DNA of 64,000 nt from Pomphorhynchus laevis (lineage: Eukaryota; Acanthocephala; Palaeacanthocephala; Echinorhynchida; Pomphorhynchidae): NCBI GenBank assembly GCA_012934845.2, contig WNNJ02000257.1, forward strand, positions 149,752 through 213,751, written 5' to 3'. Below, piece after piece: positions 25,082 through 37,688 of this stretch (within the stretch, counting starts at the first letter, position 1; each line of letters begins with the position of its first letter). Below the pieces are notes generated by a model, which did no database searches, had not been told where the DNA came from, and saw nothing but the letters and a program-made list of their open reading frames with translations. The position numbers and the translations under genes were made by a program.

Positions 25082-26135
25082 TTGGTAATATATGCAATTA
25101 ATTTAATTATAGTTAACTAAATTGATAGACTACTGAACGATGTGAATTGTTAAGGTATTAGTTATTTAATTGAAATAATATCTACAAGATATTTAATCAA
25201 TAAGTAATCAATTAGGTTAAAATTTGACAAAAAACATTTCAACATATGAAATTATGATTTTTTCATTATTTGAAAACAATATAATGTGATATTTTTATAC
25301 GGGATAATGGAACAATGAATCGAAACTGCCAGTAGAATTATGATTGTCTTTTCATATTAACTTTTTTAATCGTCTAGCAAGCGACCCCGTCAATCCCTAC
25401 TAGTAAGAAACATGTCGCTAAAAGATTATTATTGTGTATAAATATTGCAAAACTTTTATATTTTATGAATGTGTCGTACAAAGATTGAATTGCTGGTACG
25501 ATAAAAACAGTTGGTATAATGATTTTACATCGTCGGCCGGTATTCTTTATTAAGATTCAGAGGGCATAAGAAATTGTTACGAAAAAAGAACGTATAATCC
25601 AAGACATGAAACTAAGATCAAAAGGTCACTATAAGTGTTACCAATTTAAAAACTTTAATCATATAATACATAAATTCAGCGATAAAGTTTGCCACTTTTC
25701 ATCATTCCGCTTTATTGCTAACTAGAAAAGTGTTTCTTACGTATTAGCTGTTATGACAAAATCATTTCCTTTGAAATACATATCAAAAAAGCAGTTTCCA
25801 TGTGAATAAATATAGCAGAACCTTCCTAAATCAATGAAATGGCATACTTTAATGTTTATATTTTTAAATGAATTTAATTAAAATAAATATCTAATAAATT
25901 AATTTATAATTATATTACATTAATTTTAATTAATAGAATATCATTTAATAATTTAATTTTTATATTTAACCGACTATATCTTAAAAACGATATCTCGAAA
26001 TGAATTTTGAAAGTGGATTTTAAATTGCATATCCTAACCTGTTAATTAATGCTGATTTACAACTTAATTATGAACAAATAATAAATATAAAATATTGTGA
26101 TTAATATAAAGCTATAAGGGTAATCATATTGTATT
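25082..26135. promoter_or_regulatory. Intergenic region: stonin 3' end to TUBGCP4 5' end
   Basis: About 1.05 kb separates the stonin stop from the first TUBGCP4 Met, both on the minus strand. It should hold the TUBGCP4 promoter and the stonin 3' UTR. I see only AT-rich sequence and no defined core promoter element. Confidence 0.3.
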
Positions 26136-29100
26136 TCAGTGCCCTCGTTGATTTGTTTGTAAGAACTTATTGTCCATTTTCAAAGAATCCTGAGACCAGT
26201 TATCACTTGAGCTGGATCGATAATCGGTTTTATAACTGAGGGACATGGTGTCATCACTTTGTTCAATCGAATCCTCAAAATGTTGACCATCGTCTGCTTC
26301 TGCTTCATCGCGATTTATTGCGCTAAAGTCTATTGTTACGAAACTGCGCTTCTTCAGGTATTTAATGCCTGGAAGTCGAACTTTATTCGTATCACATATC
26401 GAAATCGAACGAATCTAAATAGAAAGTTTGCGTAAATTTTTAGTTTAAAAATGTACAAAGGCTTTGTAACCTCGCGTTATATGCATGAAAGAACATCAAC
26501 GGATGTTTACTATCCAACAGCCGATACTATTCTGATAGCTCATATTAAAGCAAGTACACGCAGAATAATGATGTGTTCAGAAATTTTCGGTAGATGCTTT
26601 AGAGCTTTTATTTCGTGGCACGATATCATGGTGCATAGCAAAAGATAATCTTAATATAAATGAACTTCTATTTGCATTTGTGTTTTTATCGAGTGTCTTA
26701 TTGTGCAGTAGGAGACAAAATATTTCAATTGTCATTATTCTTCAGCCTTTGTCCCGCTTTGAGGCGGGGTCGGATATGCGAGATTTAGCCCTCCATTTCG
26801 CCCTATCTTGAGCCTGGTCTGGGTAAAGTCCAGATGCCATCAGATCTGTATGAATGCCATCTAGCCATCGTCGCTTGAATCGACATCTCAGACGTTTGCC
26901 TATGATCTTGTAATTTAAGGCGTTCTTTGCAAGGGAGCAATTTTTTACTTCGCAGTACGTGGCCGTACCACCGGATTCTGGCTTCTTGCATTTTGCTCAC
27001 GATTTGAGCGACCCCGTATCTTTGGAGGATATCCATAGATATGATAGGAGTATGAGATAAGTAGTATGATATCTTAAATAGCTTATTTGAAAGAAGTAAG
27101 AGATATTAAAAAAAATAGATTTATGTTTTATGGATATGTTAGGCGAAAGGTGTATACAAACTTACACATTTGACACTTCAAATTGCAGAAATATTGTAAA
27201 CTTGTATAGATTAGTTGATCAACATCGATGTCAAGATCATCGCTGCTGGCGGTATTAGAAAATGCAAATTATATAAAAAACAAAAAACATCTATGATTGT
27301 GACTCTGAATATACCGAGGAAAATAACATTTAATGATAAATAGGATGGTATTGTAATACAGTAATATGAATACAACGGAGCATACCAGGCTTCACCGCGA
27401 TATTGATACACAAAATTCAAAATTAGTTAGTATATCAAGATAAATTTCCATTCTATTGATAAATGATGTAGTGAATCAAAACATTTTATTGGTGAGTAGC
27501 CTCGAAAATTAAAACTGATCAGTTCAACCCTAAAGAAATATTTGTTTCTTAATTTTTTTTACTTTCTGAATATACCATAATTGCATTTAGAAAAATGATA
27601 TTTAGTAAAAAATATGCCTTTTATTAATCCAGATTCAAAGACTTTACAAAAGATTAATCCAAATCAAATATGTTGCTAATATAAAATTGCAATATTTGGT
27701 ATACTAAATTGCCGATTTCACTACCAGACGCTTTACAGAACCATTTATAGGATCAATAACAAATATTTAGTCGAAAATATAATATATCCGTTTTAGGAGT
27801 TACACCGGCACAATGACTATATCAAACGAAATAAACATATGTTACACGAAGTTGAAATCATTAAACTTTGCAATTTCTAACAAATAGGTAATTTAATCAG
27901 TGAACATGCAACATGATTAGACTATATAATCGACATATACACATAGCAGCTAAGTAGAATGAACACCAAATGACACAACATAAATCTTGCCTGGAAGTTG
28001 GAGGCAACAAGTGTGTCTACATGATAGCGAATGTTAACCGGAATATTAACAGTCTTGTCGAATTCGGTATTTGAAGGATTATTTAACGGTAATTGCAGCA
28101 AGAGACTATGTTGTCGACACATATCTTAATAATTTAAATATATATTTTTGGTAAATGTTTCGCATTAACAACAATTTAAAGATAAAAACAATTAAGCGAT
28201 AGTCGTTATTAATGATAAATAACATATATGTAATATCGGTATGTATATGTAACTAATCTATTAGTTACATAATAATAAATAATTCGACAGCTATATTTGT
28301 TTAAATATTGAGAACATTTCATAAACTATTTTAGAGACGATTTTAAATTTCGATATGTGACAATTCCATGTCAGAATGGAATAAGCAACATTATTGAATG
28401 TTAGCAACATTATAAGTTGCTATAATTAGGCATGCATGTGATATCCATTTAAATGAGTAAAAGTAAAGCGATGATATACATTTGGATGCATATCAACCAC
28501 ACTAATTATATGATATCTCGATTTAAATTCGACAGCATAATTTTTTGATCAAATCAGATTGATCTTCTAGCTGATATTTAAAAATTTGAAGAAACAAATA
28601 TATAAAGTTAAAATGAAATTCCAAGTATTAAAATTTTATTAATGTTGTCTTAAAATGTATATTGGCTAGTTTCGAAAATATTATTCATCAATTTATCAAT
28701 TTTCTTTATCAATTTGTGTAGATAAAAGCAATTTAAAATTTTACCATCATTTTTCCGTGGAAAATTCGCGACCCTCCAAATCACTAATCCGGCATTGAAA
28801 TCACTAAATACACGACCAATTGTCTTGTAGTAAGTGAAACAAGAGCTACTGTTCAAGAGTTTCACACTGTGCGATGATTGGAACATGTCACCAATACCCT
28901 AATTCACAGCATTTATAGAGAAAGTAGATAAAAACTAATGCGTACCTTTCGAGATCGCCGATTTGTTACTGTCTGTACCATCGATTGACGTCTACTAATC
29001 TTTGTCTGCATTTTTTGTAAGTAAGTTGAAGGTATAGTAATCGTTATTACAACGTCTTTAAGCTGATATTTATTATTTGCATATTTATGCATTGTCGACA

Positions 29101-32100
29101 ATAACAGCGTTAAATCTAGTCGAAAGTGCAACACACTTTTGATTTGTATTATCTTAGAGGTTGTCTAAAAAACAGAAAAATGATCATTAACTAACAAAAT
29201 TATTATTTTAATATCAAATTGGATAAAGAATGAAAGTTGGTCGAAATTACATATGCAAATCTAGATTACTCTTTTGTAAAAACATGACATGGAAGAATTT
29301 ACAACATAAATTAAGCATTTTATACACGAAAGAATTCCACTGTTATAATAAACAACTAAAGGAAAGAATTACTCCAATATTTACAAAAGAGTGTGATTAT
29401 TGATCATTTTTAAGGTGCTGTAATTAATAAGTGATAATTAAGGGCTTTCCATTTTGTCAAAATTTAATATAAACACCGAAGTGCAAAAGAATCAAATCGC
29501 AAAGTTTAAACCAATCCCTATTTTATAGTATATTTGCAATAGGACTCTGAACACAAACTTTGAAGAGTAAAAATTGAAAAGCTGACAAAAATAAAACTTT
29601 CAATGAACACTTACACATAAATGTGGCTTGTAATTAGGAGGCAATGTTATATGTAAACGAGCGATTTCAAGATACTTTCCAGAATTTGCACAGTACTTCA
29701 ATATTCCATCATTTTTGAAAGCGATTTGGTCTATAAATGATGATAACTCAATTTTGGTATAGTCGCACCATTCATCGCTATTTTCTGCATTTACAATATC
29801 CTCTCGGCAAACTACCTCACCACCTTTCCTTTTCATATCATTGATGCCAAGATATATATTGACTTGCTCGTTCATAACTTGATTAACTGTATTTATTCGA
29901 ATCAAACACGATTGCGATTGCTGTTGTGAGTTTAAGCAAAAACGTAACTCCTCTTTCACGTATATTTTCAATACAATTTCAGTTCCCTTTAAAATATCAC
30001 AAGTATTATTGAAATTTGGCTGCTCAAAGGCATTATTGAAAAACGCATCATCAATAAATTGGCGTAGCTCATCAAGAACAGCGTAACTTGTAGACGCCAA
30101 TTTAATAACTTCTGAGGTTATAGTGTGATGCGCCGATGTGTAAATATGGGTTCGCCGACTGCCAGCTCCATCTTTAATCGGAGCTCGTAGTATGCGTCGA
30201 AGAAAGCTACTGGCACCGTAGTAGGACTGAGGATAATCCACAATATACTCTTCGAATATCTTAGAATACAAAACGCAATATTGAAATTGATAAATGCTTT
30301 AAAAATCACTGTCAAAAAACGTTTCAAATTAGAATTTACGTAAAAAGTTTGAAAATGATCATTATATTTTACAAATCCATAATTCATCATTGCTAAAACA
30401 TGGATAGCGTAAATTACTTATAATGTATGGATATTCCTATATTGCTGTAAGATACTATAAAATACGTATATTATTTACGTATTATACATGCTGTCAAAAT
30501 GAAAATAAACAATATTTAAAATAATATATAATATATATCGATAATATAGGCAAATGCTAATGAAATGGTGTTTGAAATGTATGGTGTTGATCCCGCGTTT
30601 ACGAAGGATCAACAGAAGGATCAACAGAAGCAATTTACGAAGGATCAACAGAAGCAGCTCCAGAAAATTGCCAAATTATTGTAATTTTCTGAAGATGCTA
30701 ACAGAGGTTAGCTAAATATCAAATAAATTTTCCTTTTTTGATCCAGCTCCGATAATTCTTTATCAATAATGGATAATTATTAACTATTTAAAATCAGTTG
30801 ACTGCTATTGTCATCCGGGCAAAAATGGTTTTACAATAGAACAGTATTTGATTGTTACATTAACCACTTAACTATATACACAATGAAATAAATTATTCAA
30901 TATAATCGAAATGGTGGTCATATTTATAAGCAAAAATATGTTAGAAAATCGATCATAGGTGCTTCTAGGTAAATTATACAAACCAAGATATTAAAACAGC
31001 AGTTGCGACTTTTTAATCAAATAGATTGGCCACGTTAGTGATACTCACGATTTAGGTAATCCAAAAAAGTGTTTCAATTTTAGTCTTTGATACTTTGTTT
31101 AAATGAAATTCTAAAACAGTTAACAGTAATATTTTAACAATAACGTAATCTTAAAATAACGAAATTTTTTCACTTTTAGTCTTTGGTGCTTTGTTTAAAT
31201 ACTAGATCTAAACAGATAATCTTTAGATTTAAATAAGAACTTTAGAATTTAATAATTTCAATTCTGTCTATTATTTAACTTTGACGTTTATTTTAAATGA
31301 CGTTTATTCTAAATTTCAATTTTTTATTTTAACTTGATTTAAATTATATAAAATCTAAAAACAATTATTAATTTTATTATTTAATTATTAAATTTTGATT
31401 TAGCATTATTATGTTTTGTTTATTTTATAATTATATTAAATACGTAGACTCAGTTAGCTGATTTGATTTGATATAAGAATCTGGAGCTGATTATAAATAT
31501 TCTTTTGCCACAATTGTTATCGTGTTGACTCTAAGTTACAACTACATAACTTTTAACAAAGTGCTTATAAGCTAAGTACTAACACAGCTACGTGTTTACC
31601 TTCAACACAAAGAGTATTCCACACGGCTGCTGTCGCAATATGATATCCGATATTTTAAAATTTGGTCGAACATCGACTTCGGTAAACATTCTTCCGTCAT
31701 CTTCATTCGCAAATAGTTTTATTTGATTTTTGATATGTTGTAATCTCAGACAAACAGGTTTCCACCATCGCCGCTGTGTGGAATCGCTAAATCGTTGTAA
31801 TGCCTGACGGTAAAGCATTGTCGTTGTGGAAAAATGATCTCGAGAGCTTTTGACTAACGGAACACGGATCAAGACGGCTAGATTGCGTAATTCTTTAAAA
31901 TTATCAATATTTTTCAATAGTTCGTTGCTTCGGATACCATCTTTATAATTAGAACACTCTTCCACAAAATCGATAGTATGATCAAACAACTTTCCTTCTA
32001 TTTCTTCTTGCTCTTTAACTTTAGCTGATGAAGTTTCGTCAAAGGCTTCAAAGTTCGCCACGTCTTTCTTATTTGTTTGATTTACACTATTTAATTGGTC

Positions 32101-33373
32101 GATGTAATCAAATTGAAACAAATTATCGCTGTCTTTGTCAGTTTTTTGATCAATATTAAGGCACTTTTCTAAACAGTTTAAGTCTATTGATTCTATCTTA
32201 TTTTCAATTGGTGTATTCGACAATTCAGATAATTCATTTTGCAGTTGGGTTACATGTCCGTCATCAGGTTTTTCACATCTCCCTCAAAAATAAAACAGTA
32301 CTATAGAATAATAAAGTTAATGAGTAAAAAACTGAATGATTCAACTTCTATAAATTATTTAGATATGATACTAATTGATAAAATTGATTAAAGTTTATAA
32401 GTTCTACTAGAATTCGGTGTAATCACAAGTAATTGTTGCATCACTAGCTTTGTTTATTTTAATAAGATATTGGCTTTCTTACTTTAATTTTCATTTAAAA
32501 TTTTTTATTTTATCTAGAACTCAGCCTAAATAAAAATATTTATATTTTAGATTAATTAAATTTTTTTATATTAATTAAATAATTTTTAATTATTTGAACA
32601 AATATTTTAATATTTCAAGTTGGAAGAAGACAAGTTCAAACAAATTAAAATATTAATGGAATATTAATATATATGGAATACTCGTAATAACATCATACAA
32701 ATCGATTTAATCAATAATTTAATTAGAATATGCCAATAAGACTAAAGAATTGTGACTCCTACACGTTGAAGCCGCAAAAAAAGAACAAATTTCAAATTCT
32801 TAAATTTAAAGAATTTAAAAATTAAGAATTTAAATATAATACGTAACAGAATGTAATGTTGACATATTTGGTATTAAATTATACATCAACATTTATTAAT
32901 ATTTTTCAATAAAGTATATCTATCCATATTTTGATAAAAAAAGATAACTATTAAACAGTTGACAATGATCCATTATTGATAAAGAATTATTAAAGATGGA
33001 TCAAAGAAATAAGGAAAATTTTACTTTTTTAATTATTATGTTCAACATTTATTAATATTAGTAAATAATGATTTTGTAGACATTATATGAAAAATGTTTT
33101 CTTTATTATTGCAAGATTTTAGCACTGTCCATTTTAAAACAAGCATCGTTTGTTTGAAAGTCTGAAATATCTATTAATATTTTTCAATTAAGTATATCTA
33201 TCCATACTTTGATAATAAAACTGTGTAATAAATTATTTATTCTCAATGCCATTATAATTACAAAAGCAAATGTTACCTTGCTGATTTTCTTGTTCGAATG
33301 CTGCTGCATCAGATAGCCACGGAGAAAATGTGACCCAGTCATCAAAATTCTGCTTTGTCAAATCTTCCGACAT
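26136..33373 (-). CDS. Stonin / Stoned-B homologue (complete, 7 exons)
   Basis: Stonins are endocytic adaptors that sort synaptotagmin into clathrin-coated vesicles. Exons: 33373-33277, 32282-31600, 30259-29615, 29164-28946, 28898-28745, 28124-27991 and 26414-26136. Their lengths total 2211 nt and the phases join without a break into 736 residues plus TGA. Residues 12-17 contain 'DDWVTFSPW', the WVxF motif by which stonins bind the AP-2 alpha ear. An acidic linker follows, then the stonin-homology domain ('LRNLAVLIRVPLV', 'RWWKPVCLRLQHIKNQIKLF') and a C-terminal mu-homology domain ('HTITSEVIKLASTSYAVLDE', 'GEVVCREDIV', 'IGRVFSDFNAGLVIWRVANF', 'IRSISICDTNKVRLPG'). Five introns are GT-AG; the last one appears to use a GC donor. 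Two acceptors read AAG and one GAG. The introns hold an RTE scrap, foldback pieces and a solo PLE end. Confidence 0.9.
26742..27037 (-). mobile_element. RTE-clade LINE 3' end in the last stonin intron
   Basis: The minus-strand translation has 'KMQEARIRWYGHVLRSKK', then after a frame change 'FKRRWLDGIHTDLMASGLYP', 'DQAQDRAKWRAKSRISDPAS' and 'KRDKG' before a stop. This is the characteristic C-terminus of RTE/BovB-like reverse transcriptases (LRWYGHV...; W.D....DL...G......A.DR..WR...R.ADP). Strongly 5'-truncated, one frameshift. Confidence 0.88.
27038..27990. other. Stonin last intron, remainder
   Basis: AT-rich DNA between the RTE scrap and exon 6. No coding signal recognised. The plus-strand frame at 26451-26648 on the other side of the scrap is likewise not matched to anything. 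Confidence 0.3.
30600..30658. repeat. Short tandem repeat of AAGGATCAACAG
   Basis: Four copies of a roughly 12-17-bp phrase containing AAGGATCAACAGAAG lie in the stonin intron between exons 2 and 3, directly before a foldback-element half. Confidence 0.75.
30680..30790. mobile_element. Right half of a foldback MITE-like element
   Basis: GTAATTTTCTGAAGATGC to TAACAGAGGTTAGC, TTGATCCAGCTCC and TTATCAATAATGGAT is the reverse complement of the left arm at 14821-14932. The matching left arm is absent. It lies in a stonin intron. Confidence 0.8.
31293..31470 (+). mobile_element. Solo PLE 3' end in a stonin intron
   Basis: The sequence matches the last 170 bases of PLE copy A nearly base for base, ending in TACGTAGACTCAGTTAGCTG. 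It starts just after the point corresponding to ATAAAAATGACG in the full tails, so the hairpin-rich tail module itself is missing. Confidence 0.85.
32949..33025. mobile_element. Foldback MITE-like element, partial left arm
   Basis: AACAGTTGACAATGATCCATT through ATTGATAAAGAATTATTAAAG to ATGGATCAAAGAAATAAGG matches the outer part of the foldback arm at 14821. It lies in stonin intron 1. Confidence 0.72.
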
Positions 33374-34104
33374 TGTTTGCAAATTTTACGTAACTTATAT
33401 TTGAAATTTAAAAAATTAACTAGATAGGTACTGCAGACATCTATCAAACAATAGCTTAACATTCAAACAAAAATAGTAAAAAATAATTTAAAAATTAAAA
33501 ATACATCTAAGTATGCGCTTCCATAAATGTAAATAAAACAAAAAAATATCTTATTTTTTATATGATTACGAAAAATCTAAGCTTTACGTCAATTTAATTA
33601 AATTCGAAAGTCGATATATTTTACGCCATTTTAGATCATTCATCTGACCAAATGTAGATGCTAGTCAACATTTGAGTATTAGGCTACAAATAATGTAGAT
33701 TACTATAACATTGCCGATAATATTTTTATATTAAAATATAATATTTTATTTAATATTATTTATATTTTATACTTTAATTACTTAAATCGAATTAATTTAT
33801 CAAAAAAGTTCACAGAATCGAAGTTATATGTAGTTACATTTTGACCCTTAATTCCAAAAGAGTATAAAAACAGCTCAGTTATGAATTAACGGTCATGTTA
33901 GATAATTTTTAAAACAAAATGGATGATATTTTCTGTTTAACTGATAATATTATATTTTTTATTATAATATTTTAATATTATAATATTATATTCTACGCCA
34001 TGTTATATCAATTATTTGACCAAATGTAGATGCTAGTCAACATTTGAGTACTAGGCTACAAATATTGTAGATTACTATAACATTGCTGATAATATTAACT
34101 GATA
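33374..34104. repeat. Stonin 5' flank with a roughly 100-bp direct repeat
   Basis: Segments 33622-33725 and 33993-34095 are about 90 percent identical direct repeats sharing GACCAAATGTAGATGCTAGT and AGATTACTATAACATTGC. They lie 250-720 bases upstream of the stonin start codon, in the region expected to hold its promoter. Confidence 0.8.
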
Positions 34105-34275
34105 ATCAAATCAGCTAACTGAGTCTACGTATTTAATATAATTATAAACTAAACAAAACATAATAATGCTAAATCAAAATTTAATAATTAAATAATAAAA
34201 TTAATAATTGTTATAAGATTTTTTATAATTTATATAAAGTTAAAATAAAAAAATTGAAATACTAAAATAAACGTC
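34105..34275 (-). mobile_element. Solo PLE 3' end upstream of stonin
   Basis: This is the reverse complement of the solo end at 31293-31470: it begins with CAGCTAACTGAGTCTACGTA and ends at AAATAAACGTCATTTTTATG. Its truncation point is nearly the same as in the plus-strand solo copy. Confidence 0.83.
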
Positions 34276-35229
34276 ATTTTTATGATATATACAATTTATT
34301 ATTAAAATATATTAATAATACTACATATTATTATATTATTATATTATCTTATTATTATATGATATTATAATATATTATATTAAGCAACAACTAACAACTC
34401 ATGCCCTCTAGTGTAAAAGAGGACTACTCAATTTTATTTGACTCACTGAGTTTCGTGATTTTTTGTTTAAAAAATATGAGTTAGTGTTGTTGGGGTGTGT
34501 ATACTGAGCCATAATTTCAATTAGTAGATAAAAAAAAGGTTTTTGAAATTTCAACAACTACTCGATAAAAAGATGCCAGGGCAGATATTGTTTGTAATGG
34601 AATTTTTGGGAGGCTGAAGAGGACATTTTTAGATGTCTGCATATACAATAACCATGTTCCTGTCTATCTTGAAAAATCTCCAAAGCAAGCTTTTCATTAT
34701 CATGAACAACGAATACGATGAAATGATTCGAAAAAATTGAACACAGTGGATTCTGTTCATTAATATGGGATGTCATTAGTGCCACAGGAACCGTGTCCAA
34801 TATATGTTTAAGGACTATAGCAAGGAAAATGTCGGTTAAGCGAAAGTGGGACTATGCAACATCTATTACACGGCTACGTACAAAAATAAATAACCTATTG
34901 GCAATGATGTGTTCAGCCAGTCTGATAAATCATCGAACAAGTAGCCGAGATATTGAACAGTACATTTATTAAAGAATTTGAAATGAATTGTTATTTTGAA
35001 AAGATTATTTAAAGTTCTAATTAAGTCCCATTTGCGGGAACCTATGTCAATGTAATATATAATAAAAATTTAAATTAAAAAATAATATATTAATATATTA
35101 ATGATATATTATATTACTATAATGTATCATTATAGTAAGTGTGATAAATAGTAATCTGTATTCAAAAATAGTAATCTGTAAATTTCGTTAACTTATTCAA
35201 TTGAAAATTTTGAAGTGCCTCTTATTCTT
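34276..35229. other. AT-rich intergenic DNA, possible decayed coding scraps
   Basis: A minus-strand open frame of 80 codons (34800-34558) and a plus-strand frame near 34830-34970 ('SVKRKWDYATSITRLRT') are slightly richer in GC than the surroundings, but I match neither to a family. Confidence 0.25.
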
Positions 35230-35299
35230 TTAGATTTTCTATAATTTAAATCAAGTTAAAATAAAAATAATGAAATTTAAAAAACAAAGTCATTTTTAT

Positions 35300-35475
35300 G
35301 AATTGACTAATAAATAACAAACGTTGTATCAGAATAAGAATTAGAGGTCATCAGGAGGAACTGCTATGCTATCAGGTTTCGGCCCCTAACTCCTCTACCC
35401 AACATAGCAGCGGGGCCAAATACATGCTAATGATGTATTTCCTCTGAAATAACTATCTAGTATCTTATTCTAATA
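35300..35475 (-). ncRNA. Structured PLE tail (candidate ribozyme-like RNA)
   Basis: In sense orientation the tail contains, in order: TTTGTATTAGAATAAG (D), a hairpin AAATACAT/ATGTATTT (E), GGCCCC (A), CTGCTATG (B), TAGAGGAG (C), GGGGCC (A'), GAAAC, CATAGCAG (B'), CTGATGA, CCTCTA (C') and CTTATTCTGATACAA (D'). A/A', B/B', C/C' and D/D' are complementary, some of them crossing like pseudoknots. GAAAC and CTGATGA are the core blocks of hammerhead ribozymes, which PLEs are known to carry, but the order and spacing here do not make a standard minimal hammerhead. Copies at 12.8, 53.3 and 62.8 kb keep most pairings. Confidence 0.6.
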
Positions 35476-35484
35476 CAAAGTATA

Positions 35485-37540
35485 TTATTTATTATCCATC
35501 CATAAAAATTTGCCACTTAAGAGTTTAAATTTATTCTTTATATTATTGTGTTGATTTATATATTTTACTATTTTCTGCTTGATGTTATTTTTATAGTAAC
35601 CTAGTTTAAAATATGTATCTATTAAATTATTTAAATGATTTTGAAGAAAGCCAATATCATTACATATTGTTGCAATTCTTAAAATTTCATTATTTAATGT
35701 ATTATATTTTATATTATATGGTATGCATGAATGCTCATGCAAAAATATGTTTCTTGTAAATTTAAATATGTCATCTTTACGATATAAATTAATAGTAGTT
35801 TTAGTTAATGTTAATTTAATGTTCATATCTAGATATACACCTTCTTTATCATTAATATTGGTTTTGTTAAGAATAAGGCTTTCTGGATAAATGTGCTCAC
35901 TAATTGAATAAAAATTATTAGAATTAAATACACATATATCATCAATGTATCGAAACATATATTTCATATATTTATATTGTTTAGATTTAGTTTTTACACA
36001 GTTATGAACAAATTCATATTCTATAAAGCTTAAAAACAAGTCAGCTATAATTGGGCTACTATTACTCCCATTGGAGAACCTGTTGTCGAAATATAGATGT
36101 CCCTACCTTTGAATAATTTTGATTTATCAAGATATTTAAGGATTCTATTAATTCAATCTTATCCATATATTTATGTTTACTTGATGGTTTAGGTTTTGTT
36201 AGAAAGCCGTTATAATTATTATAACATATATATGTATATCGTTTTCCGAATATAAGGTTAATTAATTTTACTAACGCTTCTTTAATATCTACTAAATCTA
36301 GATTTGTATAAAGCGTACTAAAATCGTATGTATTTATATTTTGAAAATTTATTCCTTTTGTCTGTTCTAAAAATTCTTTTGTAGAATTAATACTGAAATA
36401 GTGTTTTATACCAGTATTAATTTCGATTACCTTGCAATATTTTTTAAAAGTGTGCTTTAATTACTTTAAGTATTTTATTCATATAGACAGAAAGTGGTTT
36501 TAATGTACATTTAAACGCACTACATATGAACCTAGGTTTTATTGGATTTTTATGTAATTTTGGATTCCAATATAATATAGGTATAGTTTTATTATCTAAT
36601 TCAACCTTTATACCCTTTTTATCCATTATAGAACAGTGACTTGTAATAATTGTTTCTAAACTCAACTCACTACGTTCATATGTTGGATTTACATTTAAAT
36701 CATTAGAATTAACCTCTTTCATTAGTATATCATAATAAAGCTTTTTGCATATGAAGACAAAGTTATTACTAGCTTTATCAATAGTTGTTATTATATAGTT
36801 ATCCTTTAATTTAGTAAGTTCTGTATACATATCTTTATTAATTTTATCTTTCCTTTTATAATTAATTGTTATTTTCATTTTATTTTTAATTTTATCAAAT
36901 ATATAATCTTTCCAAATGTTTATCTTAGATATATTCGAGCTTTCACTATTAATCAGCTTACTAAAGTAATCATTTAAGTTATTATATAACGAATTGTAAA
37001 TTTTATTTTTGTCGTTGTTATTATTTAATCTATATTTATACCCTTTTGATAGCAGCTTTCTTAATTCACAATTTTTAATTAATTCTAGATTATGGGTACA
37101 TATATGTTCATTTATTTTATCAAAATTAAGACTTTTACAATTGCATTCTGTTTCCATTATGTTTCTAATATTATCGTTACATATTGATTTTAATTCTTTA
37201 TTATAATTACAAATTTTTCGTCCTAATGGCGGTAGGAGTTTATACCTTATTTTAGGAATATATTTACTTAAATCTGACCCTATTATTTCTTTACTTTTAG
37301 AATTATTTAAAAGTCCGGCTATATTTATGTTATCTATACATTTATTAATGAAGTTTATGGTTAATGTATATTTTCTATTGTTATTATTAACATTTATTGT
37401 ACGATTATAGTATTTTATATTACAATAACTGTCTATTATACAACTTAACCTTTCATAATCGTTAATTAATCTTTGATTTATTGAACAAATTATATCTTTA
37501 GAGAATCTTCTTATATTTACATAAAAAAAAATTAGTTAAT
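35485..37540 (-). CDS. PLE reverse transcriptase (interrupted)
   Basis: The N-terminal part (before 37157) reads 'SKYIPKIRYKLLPPLGRKIC' and leads into 'METECNCKSLNFDKINEHIC', a Cys/His-containing segment. RT blocks follow: 'IITTIDKASNNFVFICKKLY' (RT1 with the PLE-typical DK), 'PILYWNPKLHKNPIKPRF' (RT2), then motif A and B regions between about 36440 and 36040 in broken frame, then 'SFIEYEFVHNCV' and 'YMFRYIDDICVFNSNNF' (catalytic IDD), 'LNKTNINDKEGVYLDMNI', 'FLHEHSCIPYNIKYNTLNN' and a basic C-terminus ending 'GKFLWMDNK'. Overall this is the PLE RT, related to telomerase RT. Not functional as it stands. Confidence 0.88.
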
Positions 37541-37688
37541 TATTATATTATATTATAATAGATAATATAAGAAATATAACTTATCTTAGGAATAAATAAT
37601 CTTTAAATCTGATCCTATTATTTCTTTACTTTTAGAATTATTTAAAAGTTGTTAAAAGTGGTTTTAATATTAAAAGTTGATTTAATAT

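Noticed and set aside
30600-30658. Short repeat as part of the stonin coding sequence
   Set aside because: Exons 2 and 3 join in phase across it, and the conserved protein has no room for it.
35300-35475. A standard minimal hammerhead ribozyme in the PLE tail
   Set aside because: GAAAC lies before CTGATGA and no GAAA follows at stem II distance. The GAAA near the tail's 5' side is CAAA in copies E and F, so a canonical hammerhead is not supported by this window alone.
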